Part shown: in pieces, positions 46,867 through 55,169 of the stretch
How the letters are laid out: every line of letters begins with the position of its first letter
Numbering within the stretch: the stretch's first letter is position 1
Assembly (NCBI GenBank): GCA_902582155.1
Contig: CACHRI010000003.1
Span: forward strand, 1-64,000
Length of the DNA stretch: 64,000 nucleotides
DNA from: an uncultured Pelagibacteraceae bacterium
GTDB taxonomy: Bacteria; Pseudomonadota; Alphaproteobacteria; Pelagibacterales; Pelagibacteraceae
Reading direction: 5' to 3'
The notes under the pieces: generated by a model
Seen by the model: the letters and a program-made list of their open reading frames with translations, nothing else
Told to the model about the DNA's origin: nothing
Database searches by the model: none
Translations under genes and position numbers: made by a program

Positions 46867-48240
46867 ATGTTGAAGAAAAATAACTACGAATCTCTATTTT
46901 ATATATTTCTTTTATCTCATGTCATAATTTGGACAGCAGTTCCTTATTTATCAAATGTGAATTTACCTTTAGATACAATAGAAGCGTTAGCTTGGGGCAG
47001 CAATCTTTCTTTAGGGTACCAAAAGCACCCTCCTATAAGCGCTTTTATGGTAGAATTTATTTACAATTTTTTTGGCACACAAGATTGGGCCTATTATTTA
47101 TTAAGTCAAATATTTGTAATTATAGCTTTTATTTATGTTTGGAAATTCTCAAATCTTATTTTCAGGAAAAAAATTTATTCTTTAGTTTCAGTTTTAATTT
47201 TAGAGGGAATTTTTTTCTACAATTTCACATCGCCAGAATTTAATGTAAATGTATGTCAGCTACCTTTTTGGGCTATTGTTGTGTATTATACTTATCAATC
47301 GTTAAATAATGAAAGGACCTCAGATTTAATATTGCTGGGTTTTTTTATGGCAATAGGTTTTTTATCAAAATATCTTTTTATTTATTTAATTGTAGCAGTA
47401 AAAATAATTTTCATCTTAAGATTAATTGAGGGTAAAAAATTCAGATTTAAATTTCTTTTACCTGGTATTATTTTTTTAATTATTATACTTCCACATTTTA
47501 TTTGGTTAATTCAAAATAATTTTGTCACTGTATTTTATGCATTTAATAGAACAGGTATTGCAGAAACAGGTGTAATAAATCATTTTTATAATCCATTTAT
47601 TTTTATAATTAAACAATTTGGAATTTTAGTTCCTGTTTTTTTAATGATGCTTACTTTTGTAAAGTTTAATAAAAAAGATTTAACATATTTGAAAAAAGAC
47701 AATTATTTTCTTTTATATATAAATTTTATTCCTGTATTTTTAATGCTTATCACTTCGATCATTTTTGGTGCTAAAATTAGAACTATGTGGATGACACCGT
47801 TTTATCTATTCATTGGTGTTTTATTGATTCAAGTTTTTAAAGATTATTTAAATTTTATTAATTTAAAAAAATTTTTTGTTGTTTTCGCAATTTTCTTCAT
47901 AATATCACCGGTATCTTATTTTTATATATCAATTACAAATGATTTTAAAAGGACAGATTATCCTGGAAAAGAAATCTCTGACTTAGTTCAAAGAAGATGG
48001 GATAGAAATTTTTCTAATAATATAGCTATTGTAATAGGGGACGAGTGGTACGCAGGCAATTTATCTTATCATTTAGAAAATCGACCAAGATGGTATAATA
48101 CTATTGAGAATGATCTTTCTCTTATAACTTCTGAAACAGGGGTGATTTATACAGGAAGTCCAAAAATATTAAAAAAATTCTGCCCAGGAATTTATGGTAC
48201 TATAAAACCTATTGGTATTTGCATGATTGGATCAAAATGA
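46867..48240 (+). CDS. GT39/ArnT-like membrane glycosyltransferase
   Basis: The 457-residue integral membrane protein has about ten hydrophobic segments. The N-terminal PLDTIEALAWGSNLSLGYQ and KHPPISAFMVEFIYNFFG blocks are typical of the PMT_2/ArnT-like family, where the acidic residues of the first loop are catalytic. A C-terminal soluble part (about 375-457) follows. Such enzymes transfer sugars from polyprenyl phosphate to lipid A, proteins or glycans outside the inner membrane. It overlaps the next glycosyltransferase gene by ATGA, which may make its lipid-linked donor. The acceptor is unknown. Confidence 0.85.
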   Translation: MLKKNNYESLFYIFLLSHVIIWTAVPYLSNVNLPLDTIEALAWGSNLSLGYQKHPPISAFMVEFIYNFFGTQDWAYYLLSQIFVIIAFIYVWKFSNLIFRKKIYSLVSVLILEGIFFYNFTSPEFNVNVCQLPFWAIVVYYTYQSLNNERTSDLILLGFFMAIGFLSKYLFIYLIVAVKIIFILRLIEGKKFRFKFLLPGIIFLIIILPHFIWLIQNNFVTVFYAFNRTGIAETGVINHFYNPFIFIIKQFGILVPVFLMMLTFVKFNKKDLTYLKKDNYFLLYINFIPVFLMLITSIIFGAKIRTMWMTPFYLFIGVLLIQVFKDYLNFINLKKFFVVFAIFFIISPVSYFYISITNDFKRTDYPGKEISDLVQRRWDRNFSNNIAIVIGDEWYAGNLSYHLENRPRWYNTIENDLSLITSETGVIYTGSPKILKKFCPGIYGTIKPIGICMIGSK

Positions 48241-49109
48241 AAAATATTACAATAATTACTCCAGTATATAATGATTGGGAGTCTTTTACTAAACTTCTTA
48301 TTGAGATCAATAAGATATTAATAAATTTTGAAGAGACTTCATTCAGTTTAATTGCAATAAATGATGGTTCTACTTCTAAATTTAAGAAAATTAATGTTCC
48401 TTCCAAAATCAAAAAAATCGAAATTTTAAATATGCAAATCAACCAAGGCCATGCTATTTGCTTGGCTAACGGAATAAAATACGCGATCAAGAATCACACC
48501 TTTGATAACTTAATAATAATGGACGCAGATGGTGAAGATAGACCTGAAGAATTACAAGATTTAATTAACAAAGCTAGAGAACTAAAGGATAAATCTGTAG
48601 TAGCAAAAAGAGTAAAAAGATCAGAAGGAAATTTATTTAAATTTTTCTATTCAGCACATAAATTGCTAACTTTAATTTTTACAGGAAAACTTATGAACTT
48701 TGGTAACTACAGCATCATTACAAAAAAAGATGCAGAAAAAATTATAAACGATCCTACTATAGTCTATAATTATTCTGGTACTTTAAAAAATAATGTTGAA
48801 AATTTGGGCAACATAAATTGCATAAGAGGGATGAGATACTTTGGCCCCTCAAAAATGCCACTTTTTAAATTAATTATCCATTCTTTTTCTATTATTGCAG
48901 TTTTTAAAATGAATGTTTTTATAAGGTCAGCATTATTAATTGTTTTATTGACATATTTAAATCCTTATCTCGGATCTATTTCAATAATATTGCAATGCTT
49001 AATAGTAATCTTTAATATTTTAATTTATGTAATTTCGACGAGAGGTGATGAAAATAAACTTCAAAAAATAGATGAAAAACTTAATGAGACCGAATTGTTC
49101 ACACACTAA
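48237..49109 (+). CDS. GT2 glycosyltransferase with C-terminal membrane helices
   Basis: The 290-residue protein has a GT-A fold of family 2: ITIITPVYNDWESF, ALIAINDGSTSKF-type strand (seen as LIAINDGSTSK), DADGEDRPEELQDL with the DxD region, and two C-terminal membrane spans (about 222-270). The layout is that of polyprenyl-phosphate sugar synthases (DPM1/ArnC/GtrB-like). A TTG at 48219 would extend it by six residues, but the ATG at 48237 forms an ATGA overlap with the upstream gene. The pair likely makes and uses a lipid-linked sugar; this is inference from adjacency. Confidence 0.87.
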   Translation: MKNITIITPVYNDWESFTKLLIEINKILINFEETSFSLIAINDGSTSKFKKINVPSKIKKIEILNMQINQGHAICLANGIKYAIKNHTFDNLIIMDADGEDRPEELQDLINKARELKDKSVVAKRVKRSEGNLFKFFYSAHKLLTLIFTGKLMNFGNYSIITKKDAEKIINDPTIVYNYSGTLKNNVENLGNINCIRGMRYFGPSKMPLFKLIIHSFSIIAVFKMNVFIRSALLIVLLTYLNPYLGSISIILQCLIVIFNILIYVISTRGDENKLQKIDEKLNETELFTH

Positions 49110-49231
49110 TTAGTTGAATATTGAGTCTAAAACTGAATCAAAAAAGAATCAAAAGGTGAACATTCTGAAATGTAAAAGGCCTAAATGTTTATAAGTATTA
49201 TTTAACGTTGGAAAATAAGATATAAGAAATT

Positions 49232-49597
49232 ATGAAAAAGCTAAGTTGTCATTGTGGAGAAATTCAAGCTGAAATTAATGCACCTGACAAATTAGAAAAA
49301 TTTATGAGATGTAATTGCTCTCTTTGTAAGAAAAAAGGTGCGATTATGTCTGTAGTAAAAAATGAAGACTTTAAAATCATTAAAGGTAAAGACAAGTTAA
49401 GTCTTTATAAATTTCACACCAAAACAGCCAAACATTTTTTTTGCTCTAATTGTGGTATTTACACGCACCATAACCCAAGAATTAATCCAGCACTTACCGC
49501 TTTCAATGTTGGATGTGTTGAAGAAATTGATATATTTGAAATAGAAAAAATAAGTATATCTGATGGAAAAAACCATCCTTTAGACAAAAAAAAATAA
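49232..49597 (+). CDS. GFA/Mss4-like zinc protein
   Basis: The 121-residue protein has the GFA-family Cys pairs: SCHCGEIQ near the N-terminus, RCNCSLCKKKG in the middle and FFCSNCGIYTHH. These form the two zinc sites of the fold. The family includes a glutathione-formaldehyde adduct enzyme from Paracoccus, but most members have unknown roles. A formaldehyde or glutathione link would fit the C1 and aldehyde genes here, but nothing in the sequence proves it. The 122 bases upstream (49110-49231) hold two direct GAATCAAAA repeats and no gene that I can support. Confidence 0.85.
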   Translation: MKKLSCHCGEIQAEINAPDKLEKFMRCNCSLCKKKGAIMSVVKNEDFKIIKGKDKLSLYKFHTKTAKHFFCSNCGIYTHHNPRINPALTAFNVGCVEEIDIFEIEKISISDGKNHPLDKKK

Positions 49598-49616
49598 TTA
49601 TTAATTCTTTTTAATT

Positions 49617-50507
49617 ATGAAATTTCTAGAAAAAAAATATTTTGATTTTATAAAAAAACAAGAAACTACAGGTACATCTTTTTATAACACGGATGATCAA
49701 TTAAAAAATTTTTTTATACCTATCTGCGATTATATAACTAAACTTATAAATTTTAAAAAAAAACAACTTATTGTTGGTTTATCCGGCGGTCAAGGGTCTG
49801 GGAAAACTACAATTTCACAGATACTTAAAATAATTTTAAAAGATAAATACAAATTAAATGTAGTTTGTTTTTCTATCGATGATTTTTATAAAACATCGAC
49901 AGAAAGAAAAAAAATGGCAAAAGAAGTACACCATCTTTTTTTAACTAGAGGCGTTCCGGGGACTCATGATTGTCAACTTTTATTAAAAACTTTTAATGCC
50001 CTGAAAGTAAAAAAATTTAAAAAGTTACTCATACCAAAATTTGATAAATCTAAAGATGATAGGTGCAATATTAAAAAATGGCAAAAAGTTAAAAAAAAAC
50101 CCGATGTAATTATTTTCGAGGGTTGGTGTGTAGGAGCTAGATCACAGCAAGCATCAGAATTAAAGAAACCATTAAATGATTTAGAAAAAAATGAAGATAG
50201 AACATTGACTTGGAGGAAAAAAGTAAATAATGAATTGAAAGATAGTTATAAAAAAATTTTTAAATTATTAGATAAAAAAATTTACTTGAAGGTCCCTAAT
50301 TTTAGATATGTTTTAAAATGGAGACTGCTTCAAGAAAAAAAATTAAGATTTAAATTTCCGAAAAAAGCTATGACGAATAATGAAATTAAAAAATTTGTAA
50401 TGTATTATGAACGAATAACAAAAAACATGACAAAGAATTACAAGATAAATGATGTAGTTGCGTTTCTTGATAAAAAACACAGGATAAAATCGATAAGGAT
50501 AAGATGA
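49617..50507 (+). CDS. P-loop kinase, D-glycerate 3-kinase-like
   Basis: The 296-residue kinase has Walker A GGQGSGKT (residues 57-64), FSIDDFYKTSTER and the LTRGVPGTHDCQLLL block of plant-type glycerate kinase (GLYK) and its bacterial relatives. VIIFEGWCVGAR is the Walker B-like strand. It should phosphorylate D-glycerate to 3-phosphoglycerate, but uridine-kinase-like relatives make the substrate uncertain. Its TGA overlaps the ATG of a TolC-like gene, an odd pairing that I cannot explain functionally. Confidence 0.82.
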   Translation: MKFLEKKYFDFIKKQETTGTSFYNTDDQLKNFFIPICDYITKLINFKKKQLIVGLSGGQGSGKTTISQILKIILKDKYKLNVVCFSIDDFYKTSTERKKMAKEVHHLFLTRGVPGTHDCQLLLKTFNALKVKKFKKLLIPKFDKSKDDRCNIKKWQKVKKKPDVIIFEGWCVGARSQQASELKKPLNDLEKNEDRTLTWRKKVNNELKDSYKKIFKLLDKKIYLKVPNFRYVLKWRLLQEKKLRFKFPKKAMTNNEIKKFVMYYERITKNMTKNYKINDVVAFLDKKHRIKSIRIR

Positions 50508-51799
50508 TAAAATATATTTTGATATTTTTTACAATTTTAAATTTTAATTTACTTTTAGCTGAAGGTAATATTATTTTTTTTGTAGAATCTGCTTTAAAAA
50601 ATAATCCACAAATAAATGCTGAAAGAGAAAATTTAAAAGCTATTAAACAAAATATAAACATAACAAAAAGTGAATTTCTTCCCAGTCTTACAATAACCGG
50701 ATCTCAAACAAGCACCGAAACAACAAATATAAAAAATCAATCAGGCGTTCGTTCCAGTGATACTAGTAGAAATACTGAGTCAAGATCAATCTCAGTTGAC
50801 CAAAAAATTTTTCAAGGTTTTCAGGGATATAATGAATTTAAGAAATCAAGATTAGAAGTTGAAAAAGCAAAGAATGAATACAAAAAAGTTAGACAAAATA
50901 TAATTTTAAAATCAATTTCTTCATATTATGACTTAATTTTTAAAAATCAAAGTAAACAATTTAATTTAGCAAATGTTGATCTATTTGAGCGTCAAGTAGA
51001 GTCTGACAAATCAAGGCTTCAAAAAGGAGAAATTAATTTAGCAGATTTAGCTCAATCAGAGTCGTCACTTGCAGGAGCAAAGGCAAACTTCATAAAAGCT
51101 GATACGGAATTTACTTTAGCCATTGCTGAATTTGAGAGAGTTACTAGAGAAAAGGCACCACAAAATCTTGATAGTGATTTTGAAATTTATTTTTCAACTC
51201 CTAAAACTCTTAAAATGGCTTTGGAACTTGCCAATAAAAATAATCCAAGCCTTGCCATTTCAAAGATAAATTTAGCTATTTCAGAAAAAGAATTAAATAT
51301 GGAAAAGGCAAAACTTTCTCCCTCAGCGACCCTTAATTACTCCAAAACGGAAAATGACGATCTAAGCGCTACAGTTGATGAAGATGAACAAGAAACAGTC
51401 AAAGCTACAATTTCTTGGCCAATTATTAAAGGCGGTAAAAATTTTTCATCAATTAAAAAGTTTAAGCACAAAAGAGAGAGAAATAAGCTTTTGCTAGCAG
51501 ATAAAGAAAATGAAATTAAGACAGAAATTGCAAAATCCTGGTCTTTTTTTCAATCATCCGAAAGTATTCTTGCTTCAACATCTGCCCAATTAAAAGCAGC
51601 CGAAATAGCGAATGAGGGTATTACTTTAGAATATGACTCAGGAAATACTCGGACAACTTTAGAGCTTATTCAATCAAGAAGCCTTCTTTTAGAAGCTAGA
51701 ATTTCTCATGCAAAAGCTAAAAAAGATCTTATAGTTTCCAAACTTGAATTATTGAACCAAGTAGGTGAACTCAACCTTAATTCAATAAAAACACCTTGA
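50504..51799 (+). CDS. tolC: TolC-family outer membrane efflux protein
   Basis: The 431-residue protein has a signal peptide (about residues 1-20) and the duplicated TolC pattern of long helices and short strand pairs. ALKNNPQINAERENLKA begins the first repeat and ALELANKNNPSLAISKINLA the second. It should form a trimeric outer membrane channel. No membrane-fusion or inner membrane pump gene is adjacent, so its partner lies elsewhere. The start is four bases inside the upstream kinase gene. Its length matches TolC proteins without the C-terminal extension. Confidence 0.92.
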   Translation: MIKYILIFFTILNFNLLLAEGNIIFFVESALKNNPQINAERENLKAIKQNINITKSEFLPSLTITGSQTSTETTNIKNQSGVRSSDTSRNTESRSISVDQKIFQGFQGYNEFKKSRLEVEKAKNEYKKVRQNIILKSISSYYDLIFKNQSKQFNLANVDLFERQVESDKSRLQKGEINLADLAQSESSLAGAKANFIKADTEFTLAIAEFERVTREKAPQNLDSDFEIYFSTPKTLKMALELANKNNPSLAISKINLAISEKELNMEKAKLSPSATLNYSKTENDDLSATVDEDEQETVKATISWPIIKGGKNFSSIKKFKHKRERNKLLLADKENEIKTEIAKSWSFFQSSESILASTSAQLKAAEIANEGITLEYDSGNTRTTLELIQSRSLLLEARISHAKAKKDLIVSKLELLNQVGELNLNSIKTP

Positions 51800-51830
51800 T
51801 TTTCTAAAAAATAATAAATTTTTTATTTGC

Positions 51831-51859
51831 TTGATAAAAAGAACAAAATGTGTACATTT
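51831..51859 (+). promoter_or_regulatory. Candidate recA promoter with inverted repeat
   Basis: An inverted repeat AAATGT-GT-ACATTT (51846-51859) lies about 40 bases before the recA start. A TTGATA hexamer (51831-51836) and TACATT (51853-51858) are spaced by 16 bases and could be -35 and -10, which would put the repeat over the -10. The alphaproteobacterial LexA box (GTTC-N7-GTTC) is not present. Any repressor is unknown. Confidence 0.4.
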
Positions 51860-51893
51860 AAAATAGCGATTCGAACAATAAAAAGGATAAAAA

Positions 51894-52994
51894 ATGACAA
51901 AAAATAACTTAAAAGTAGTAAAACCAGATAATAAAAAAACCCAAGAAATTAAGGAAAAAAACAAGTCCTTAGAAGCTGCAATCAGCCAAATAGACCAAAA
52001 TTTTGGAAAAGGTTCAGTTATGAGACTTGGCCAGCAAGAGGCTTTAGATGTTGAAGCTATTTCAACAGGATCTTTAAGTTTAGATTTAGCGCTTGGAATA
52101 GGCGGTTTACCCAAAGGAAGAATAATTGAAATTTACGGACCCGAGTCGTCAGGTAAAACAACCTTAGCTTTACAAGTAGTAGCGGAAGCACAAAAGTCAG
52201 GCGGTATATGTGCTTTTGTAGACGCTGAGCATGCAATGGATCCTGCTTATGCAAAAAAGCTAGGAGTAAAAACTGATGAATTACTAATTTCTCAACCTGA
52301 TACAGGTGAACAAGCTTTAGAAATAACAGATACTCTAATTAAATCAGGTTCTGTTTCAGTGCTTGTAGTAGACTCGGTAGCAGCATTAACACCCAAAGCA
52401 GAACTAGAAGGTGAAATGGGAGATCACCATGTAGGATTACAATCAAGATTGATGAGTCAGGCGTTAAGAAAAATTACTGGTTCAGTAGCTAAGTCTAATA
52501 CGATGGTAATCTTCATAAACCAAATTAGAATGAAAATTGGAGTTATGTTTGGAAACCCAGAAACTACATCAGGCGGAAATGCATTAAAATTTTATTCTTC
52601 TGTTAGAATGGACATTAGAAGAATTGGTGCCATAAAAGACAAAGATCAAATCATTGGAAACACGACTAGAGTGAAAGTTATCAAAAATAAGGTAGCTCCT
52701 CCTTTTAAGGTTGTAGAGTTCGATTTGATGTATGGCAAAGGCATCAGTAAAAATGGTGAATTAATTGACCTAGGTGCTAAAGCAGACATCATTGAGAAGT
52801 CAGGCGCTTGGTATGCATACAAAGGTGAAAAAATTGGTCAAGGAAAAGAGAATGCCAAATTATATTTGGAAAAAAATCCGAATGTTGCTGAAGAAATAGA
52901 AAAAGCCGTGAGAGAAAAGGCAGCTGCAATAACTAAAGAGTTAGAAGGCAATCCTTCACCTAAAGAAAAGATTAGCAAAGACGAGGAAAAATAG
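51894..52994 (+). CDS. recA: Recombinase RecA
   Basis: The 366-residue protein has the RecA core: [11 protein letters not shown]-loop [28 protein letters not shown], the [20 protein letters not shown] strand with loop 2, and [16 protein letters not shown]-terminal charged tail ends in [10 protein letters not shown]. It drives strand exchange, making the junctions that the divergent RuvC-like nuclease would process. A GGAT ribosome site precedes the ATG. Length is normal. Confidence 0.99.
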   Translation: MTKNNLKVVKPDNKKTQEIKEKNKSLEAAISQIDQNFGKGSVMRLGQQEALDVEAISTGSLSLDLALGIGGLPKGRIIEIYGPESSGKTTLALQVVAEAQKSGGICAFVDAEHAMDPAYAKKLGVKTDELLISQPDTGEQALEITDTLIKSGSVSVLVVDSVAALTPKAELEGEMGDHHVGLQSRLMSQALRKITGSVAKSNTMVIFINQIRMKIGVMFGNPETTSGGNALKFYSSVRMDIRRIGAIKDKDQIIGNTTRVKVIKNKVAPPFKVVEFDLMYGKGISKNGELIDLGAKADIIEKSGAWYAYKGEKIGQGKENAKLYLEKNPNVAEEIEKAVREKAAAITKELEGNPSPKEKISKDEEK

Positions 52995-53007
52995 TCATCC
53001 CATTATT

Positions 53008-53028
53008 TTGGGGGTCAAAGACCCCCAA
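53008..53028. terminator. G/C-stem hairpin after recA
   Basis: TTGGGGGTC (53008-53016) pairs perfectly with GACCCCCAA (53020-53028) around an AAA loop, 14 bases after the recA stop. The following TTCCCGTTTCCC is only partly T-rich, so this is an atypical intrinsic terminator or an mRNA-stabilising 3' hairpin. Confidence 0.6.
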
Positions 53029-53113
53029 TTCCCGTTTCCCATGAAATATTTAACAACTATAAATTGAATCAACTAAAAATTGTATTTAAAAAATAATTAT
53101 CATTTATAACTGT

Positions 53114-53161
53114 ACAAATTTGTCAGGATTGGGTTTAATTAAACTAATTAACAAGGAGGGT
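53114..53161 (+). promoter_or_regulatory. Upstream region of the aldehyde dehydrogenase gene
   Basis: This stretch has a 10-base palindrome ACAAATTTGT (53114-53123), a possible -35 TTGTCA (53120-53125), a 12-base palindrome GTTTAATTAAAC (53133-53144) and a possible -10 ACTAAT (53143-53148, 17-base spacing). AAGGAGGG just before the ATG is one of the best ribosome sites in the window. The promoter assignment is tentative; the ribosome site is clear. Confidence 0.4.
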
Positions 53162-53163
53162 AA

Positions 53164-54717
53164 ATGAGCACACAACAATCAAGCAGCTCGAAACTGTCAC
53201 CCAACTTAGACATATCTCATTTAAAAGTAAAATTTCCTTTTAAAGCAAAGTATGGAAATTTTATTAACGGTAAGTTTGTAGAACCAAAATCTGGAAAATA
53301 TTTTGATAATACAACTCCTATCACTAATGAAGTAATATGTAAGGTGCCACGTTCGAACGATAAAGATGTAGATTTTGCTTTAGACGCAGCACACGCAGCT
53401 TTTCCAGCTTGGGGAAAGACTTCAATAACAGAGAGATCAAATATTCTCTTGAAAATTGCTGATGTCATTGAAAAAAATCTAAATCTATTAGCAACAGCAG
53501 AGTGTTTAGATAATGGTAAGCCTATAAGAGAATGTATGGCTGCCGATTTACCATTGGTAGTAGACCATTGGAGATACTTTGCAGGAGTTATCAGAGCAGA
53601 GGAAGGATCAGTAGCAGAGATAAGTAACAGTGAATATTCTTATCATATCCCTGAACCATTAGGAGTAGTTGGTCAAATTATTCCTTGGAACTTCCCATTA
53701 TTAATGGCGACATGGAAACTTGCACCAGCTTTAGCTGCTGGAAATTGCGTAGTTTTAAAACCAGCTGAACAAACACCAGCATCAATTATGCTTTTAATGG
53801 AACTTATTGGAGATCTATTACCTGCAGGTGTTGTAAATGTTGTTAGTGGTTATGGTCTTGAAGCAGGAAAACCTCTAGCTTCTTCAAAAAGAATTAAGAA
53901 GATAGCTTTCACAGGTGAAACTACTACTGGACGTTTAATAATGCAGTATGCATCACAAAACTTAATTCCAATAACTTTGGAATTAGGAGGTAAATCTCCT
54001 AACATATTCTTTGAAGATGTTATGTCAAAAGACGATGACTTCTTTGATAAATGTTTAGAAGGCTTTGCAATGTTCACGCTTAACCAAGGAGAAGTTTGTA
54101 CTTGTCCTAGTAGAGCATTAGTTCAAGAGTCTATCTATGATAAATTCATGGAAAAGGCTGTTGCTAGAACGAAAGCTGTAAAACAAGACAATCCATTAAA
54201 AATGGAAACTATGATTGGAGCACAAGCTTCATTAGAACAAATGGAAAAAATCAAATCTTATCTAGATTTAGGTAAGAAAGAAGGAGCCAAAGTTCTAACC
54301 GGAGGAAGTGTTGCTAAACTAAATAGTGGTCTGGAAAAAGGAAACTATATACAACCAACTATTTTTGAAGGTAAAAACAATATGCGAATATTCCAAGAAG
54401 AAATATTTGGTCCAGTTGTATCTGTGACTAAGTTTAAAGATGAAAAAGAAGCATTAGAAATAGCTAATGATACTCTTTACGGATTAGGAGCAGGTGTTTG
54501 GACTAGAGATGGTAACATTGCTTACAGAATGGGAAGGGGAATACAAGCTGGTAGAGTTTGGACTAATTGTTATCACGCTTATCCTGCCCACGCTGCTTTT
54601 GGTGGATACAAGCAATCTGGTATAGGAAGAGAAACTCACAAAATGATGTTAAATCATTATAGACAAGTTAAAAATTTACACGTGTCTTACAGTGAGAAAA
54701 AATTGGGCTTCTTTTAA
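53164..54717 (+). CDS. NAD-dependent aldehyde dehydrogenase, ExaC/AldB type
   Basis: The 517-residue ALDH has [20 protein letters not shown], the coenzyme loop [22 protein letters not shown] (catalytic Glu) and [13 protein letters not shown] with catalytic Cys312 and a second Cys314. The GEVCTCPSR motif and the N-terminal region fit the ExaC/AcoD/AldB group that oxidises acetaldehyde and short-chain aldehydes. A DUF779 gene follows, as is frequent for this group. The strong AAGGAGGG ribosome site suggests high expression. Exact substrate is unknown. Confidence 0.93.
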   Translation: MSTQQSSSSKLSPNLDISHLKVKFPFKAKYGNFINGKFVEPKSGKYFDNTTPITNEVICKVPRSNDKDVDFALDAAHAAFPAWGKTSITERSNILLKIADVIEKNLNLLATAECLDNGKPIRECMAADLPLVVDHWRYFAGVIRAEEGSVAEISNSEYSYHIPEPLGVVGQIIPWNFPLLMATWKLAPALAAGNCVVLKPAEQTPASIMLLMELIGDLLPAGVVNVVSGYGLEAGKPLASSKRIKKIAFTGETTTGRLIMQYASQNLIPITLELGGKSPNIFFEDVMSKDDDFFDKCLEGFAMFTLNQGEVCTCPSRALVQESIYDKFMEKAVARTKAVKQDNPLKMETMIGAQASLEQMEKIKSYLDLGKKEGAKVLTGGSVAKLNSGLEKGNYIQPTIFEGKNNMRIFQEEIFGPVVSVTKFKDEKEALEIANDTLYGLGAGVWTRDGNIAYRMGRGIQAGRVWTNCYHAYPAHAAFGGYKQSGIGRETHKMMLNHYRQVKNLHVSYSEKKLGFF

Positions 54718-54732
54718 CCAATAATATATAAT

Positions 54733-54757
54733 GGCCCATGATTCTAAATCATGGGCC
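54733..54757. other. Perfect GC-rich hairpin between aldehyde dehydrogenase and DUF779 genes
   Basis: GGCCCATGATT (54733-54743) and AATCATGGGCC (54747-54757) form a perfect 11-bp stem with a CTA loop. It starts 16 bases after the upstream stop and ends 11 bases before the next ATG. No T-run follows, so it is not a normal terminator. It may be an mRNA processing or stability element, a repressor site, or a translational switch for the downstream gene. Confidence 0.75.
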
Positions 54758-54768
54758 GAAATATAAAA

Positions 54769-55125
54769 ATGAAAGTATCAGCAACATTATCAGCAAAAAA
54801 ACTACTTAGTGAACTTAAAGAAGTTCATGGTGATGATCTCTTATTTCATCAATCTGGTGGATGTTGTGATGGAAGCGCGCCAATGTGTTATCCGGCAAAA
54901 GAATACATGGTTGGAAACAGCGATATAAAACTGGGTGAGATAGATGGTACGCCATTTTATATGAATGAGGATCAATATGAGAAATGGAAACATACAGATT
55001 TAACCATCGATGCTGTTAAAGGTATTGGAGGCATGTTTTCACTTGATAATGGAACTGGACAAAGATTTCTCACTAAATCAGAAATTTGCGTTGTTGTTAA
55101 TAACGAAAAACAAAAAACCGGCTAA
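54769..55125 (+). CDS. DUF779 family protein
   Basis: The 118-residue protein belongs to DUF779, small proteins often encoded beside ExaC/AldB aldehyde dehydrogenases. It has HQSGGCCDGSAPMCYP with three Cys, GEIDGTPFYMNEDQYEKW and the C-terminal FLTKSEICVV. The Cys cluster could bind metal or support redox chemistry; the function is unknown. An ATG at 54751 would add six residues, but it lies inside the stem of the upstream hairpin, so I prefer 54769 (MKVSATLSAKK), which fits family starts. Confidence 0.87.
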   Translation: MKVSATLSAKKLLSELKEVHGDDLLFHQSGGCCDGSAPMCYPAKEYMVGNSDIKLGEIDGTPFYMNEDQYEKWKHTDLTIDAVKGIGGMFSLDNGTGQRFLTKSEICVVVNNEKQKTG

Positions 55126-55169
55126 TCTCTTATATAGACAACCTTATAAATATCTGTATTTAATAAAGC

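Noticed and set aside
49110-49231. Direct repeat GAATCAAAA pair before the GFA-family gene as a mobile element or CRISPR trace
   Set aside because: Only two short AT-rich copies are present, with no spacer pattern, terminal repeats or associated genes.
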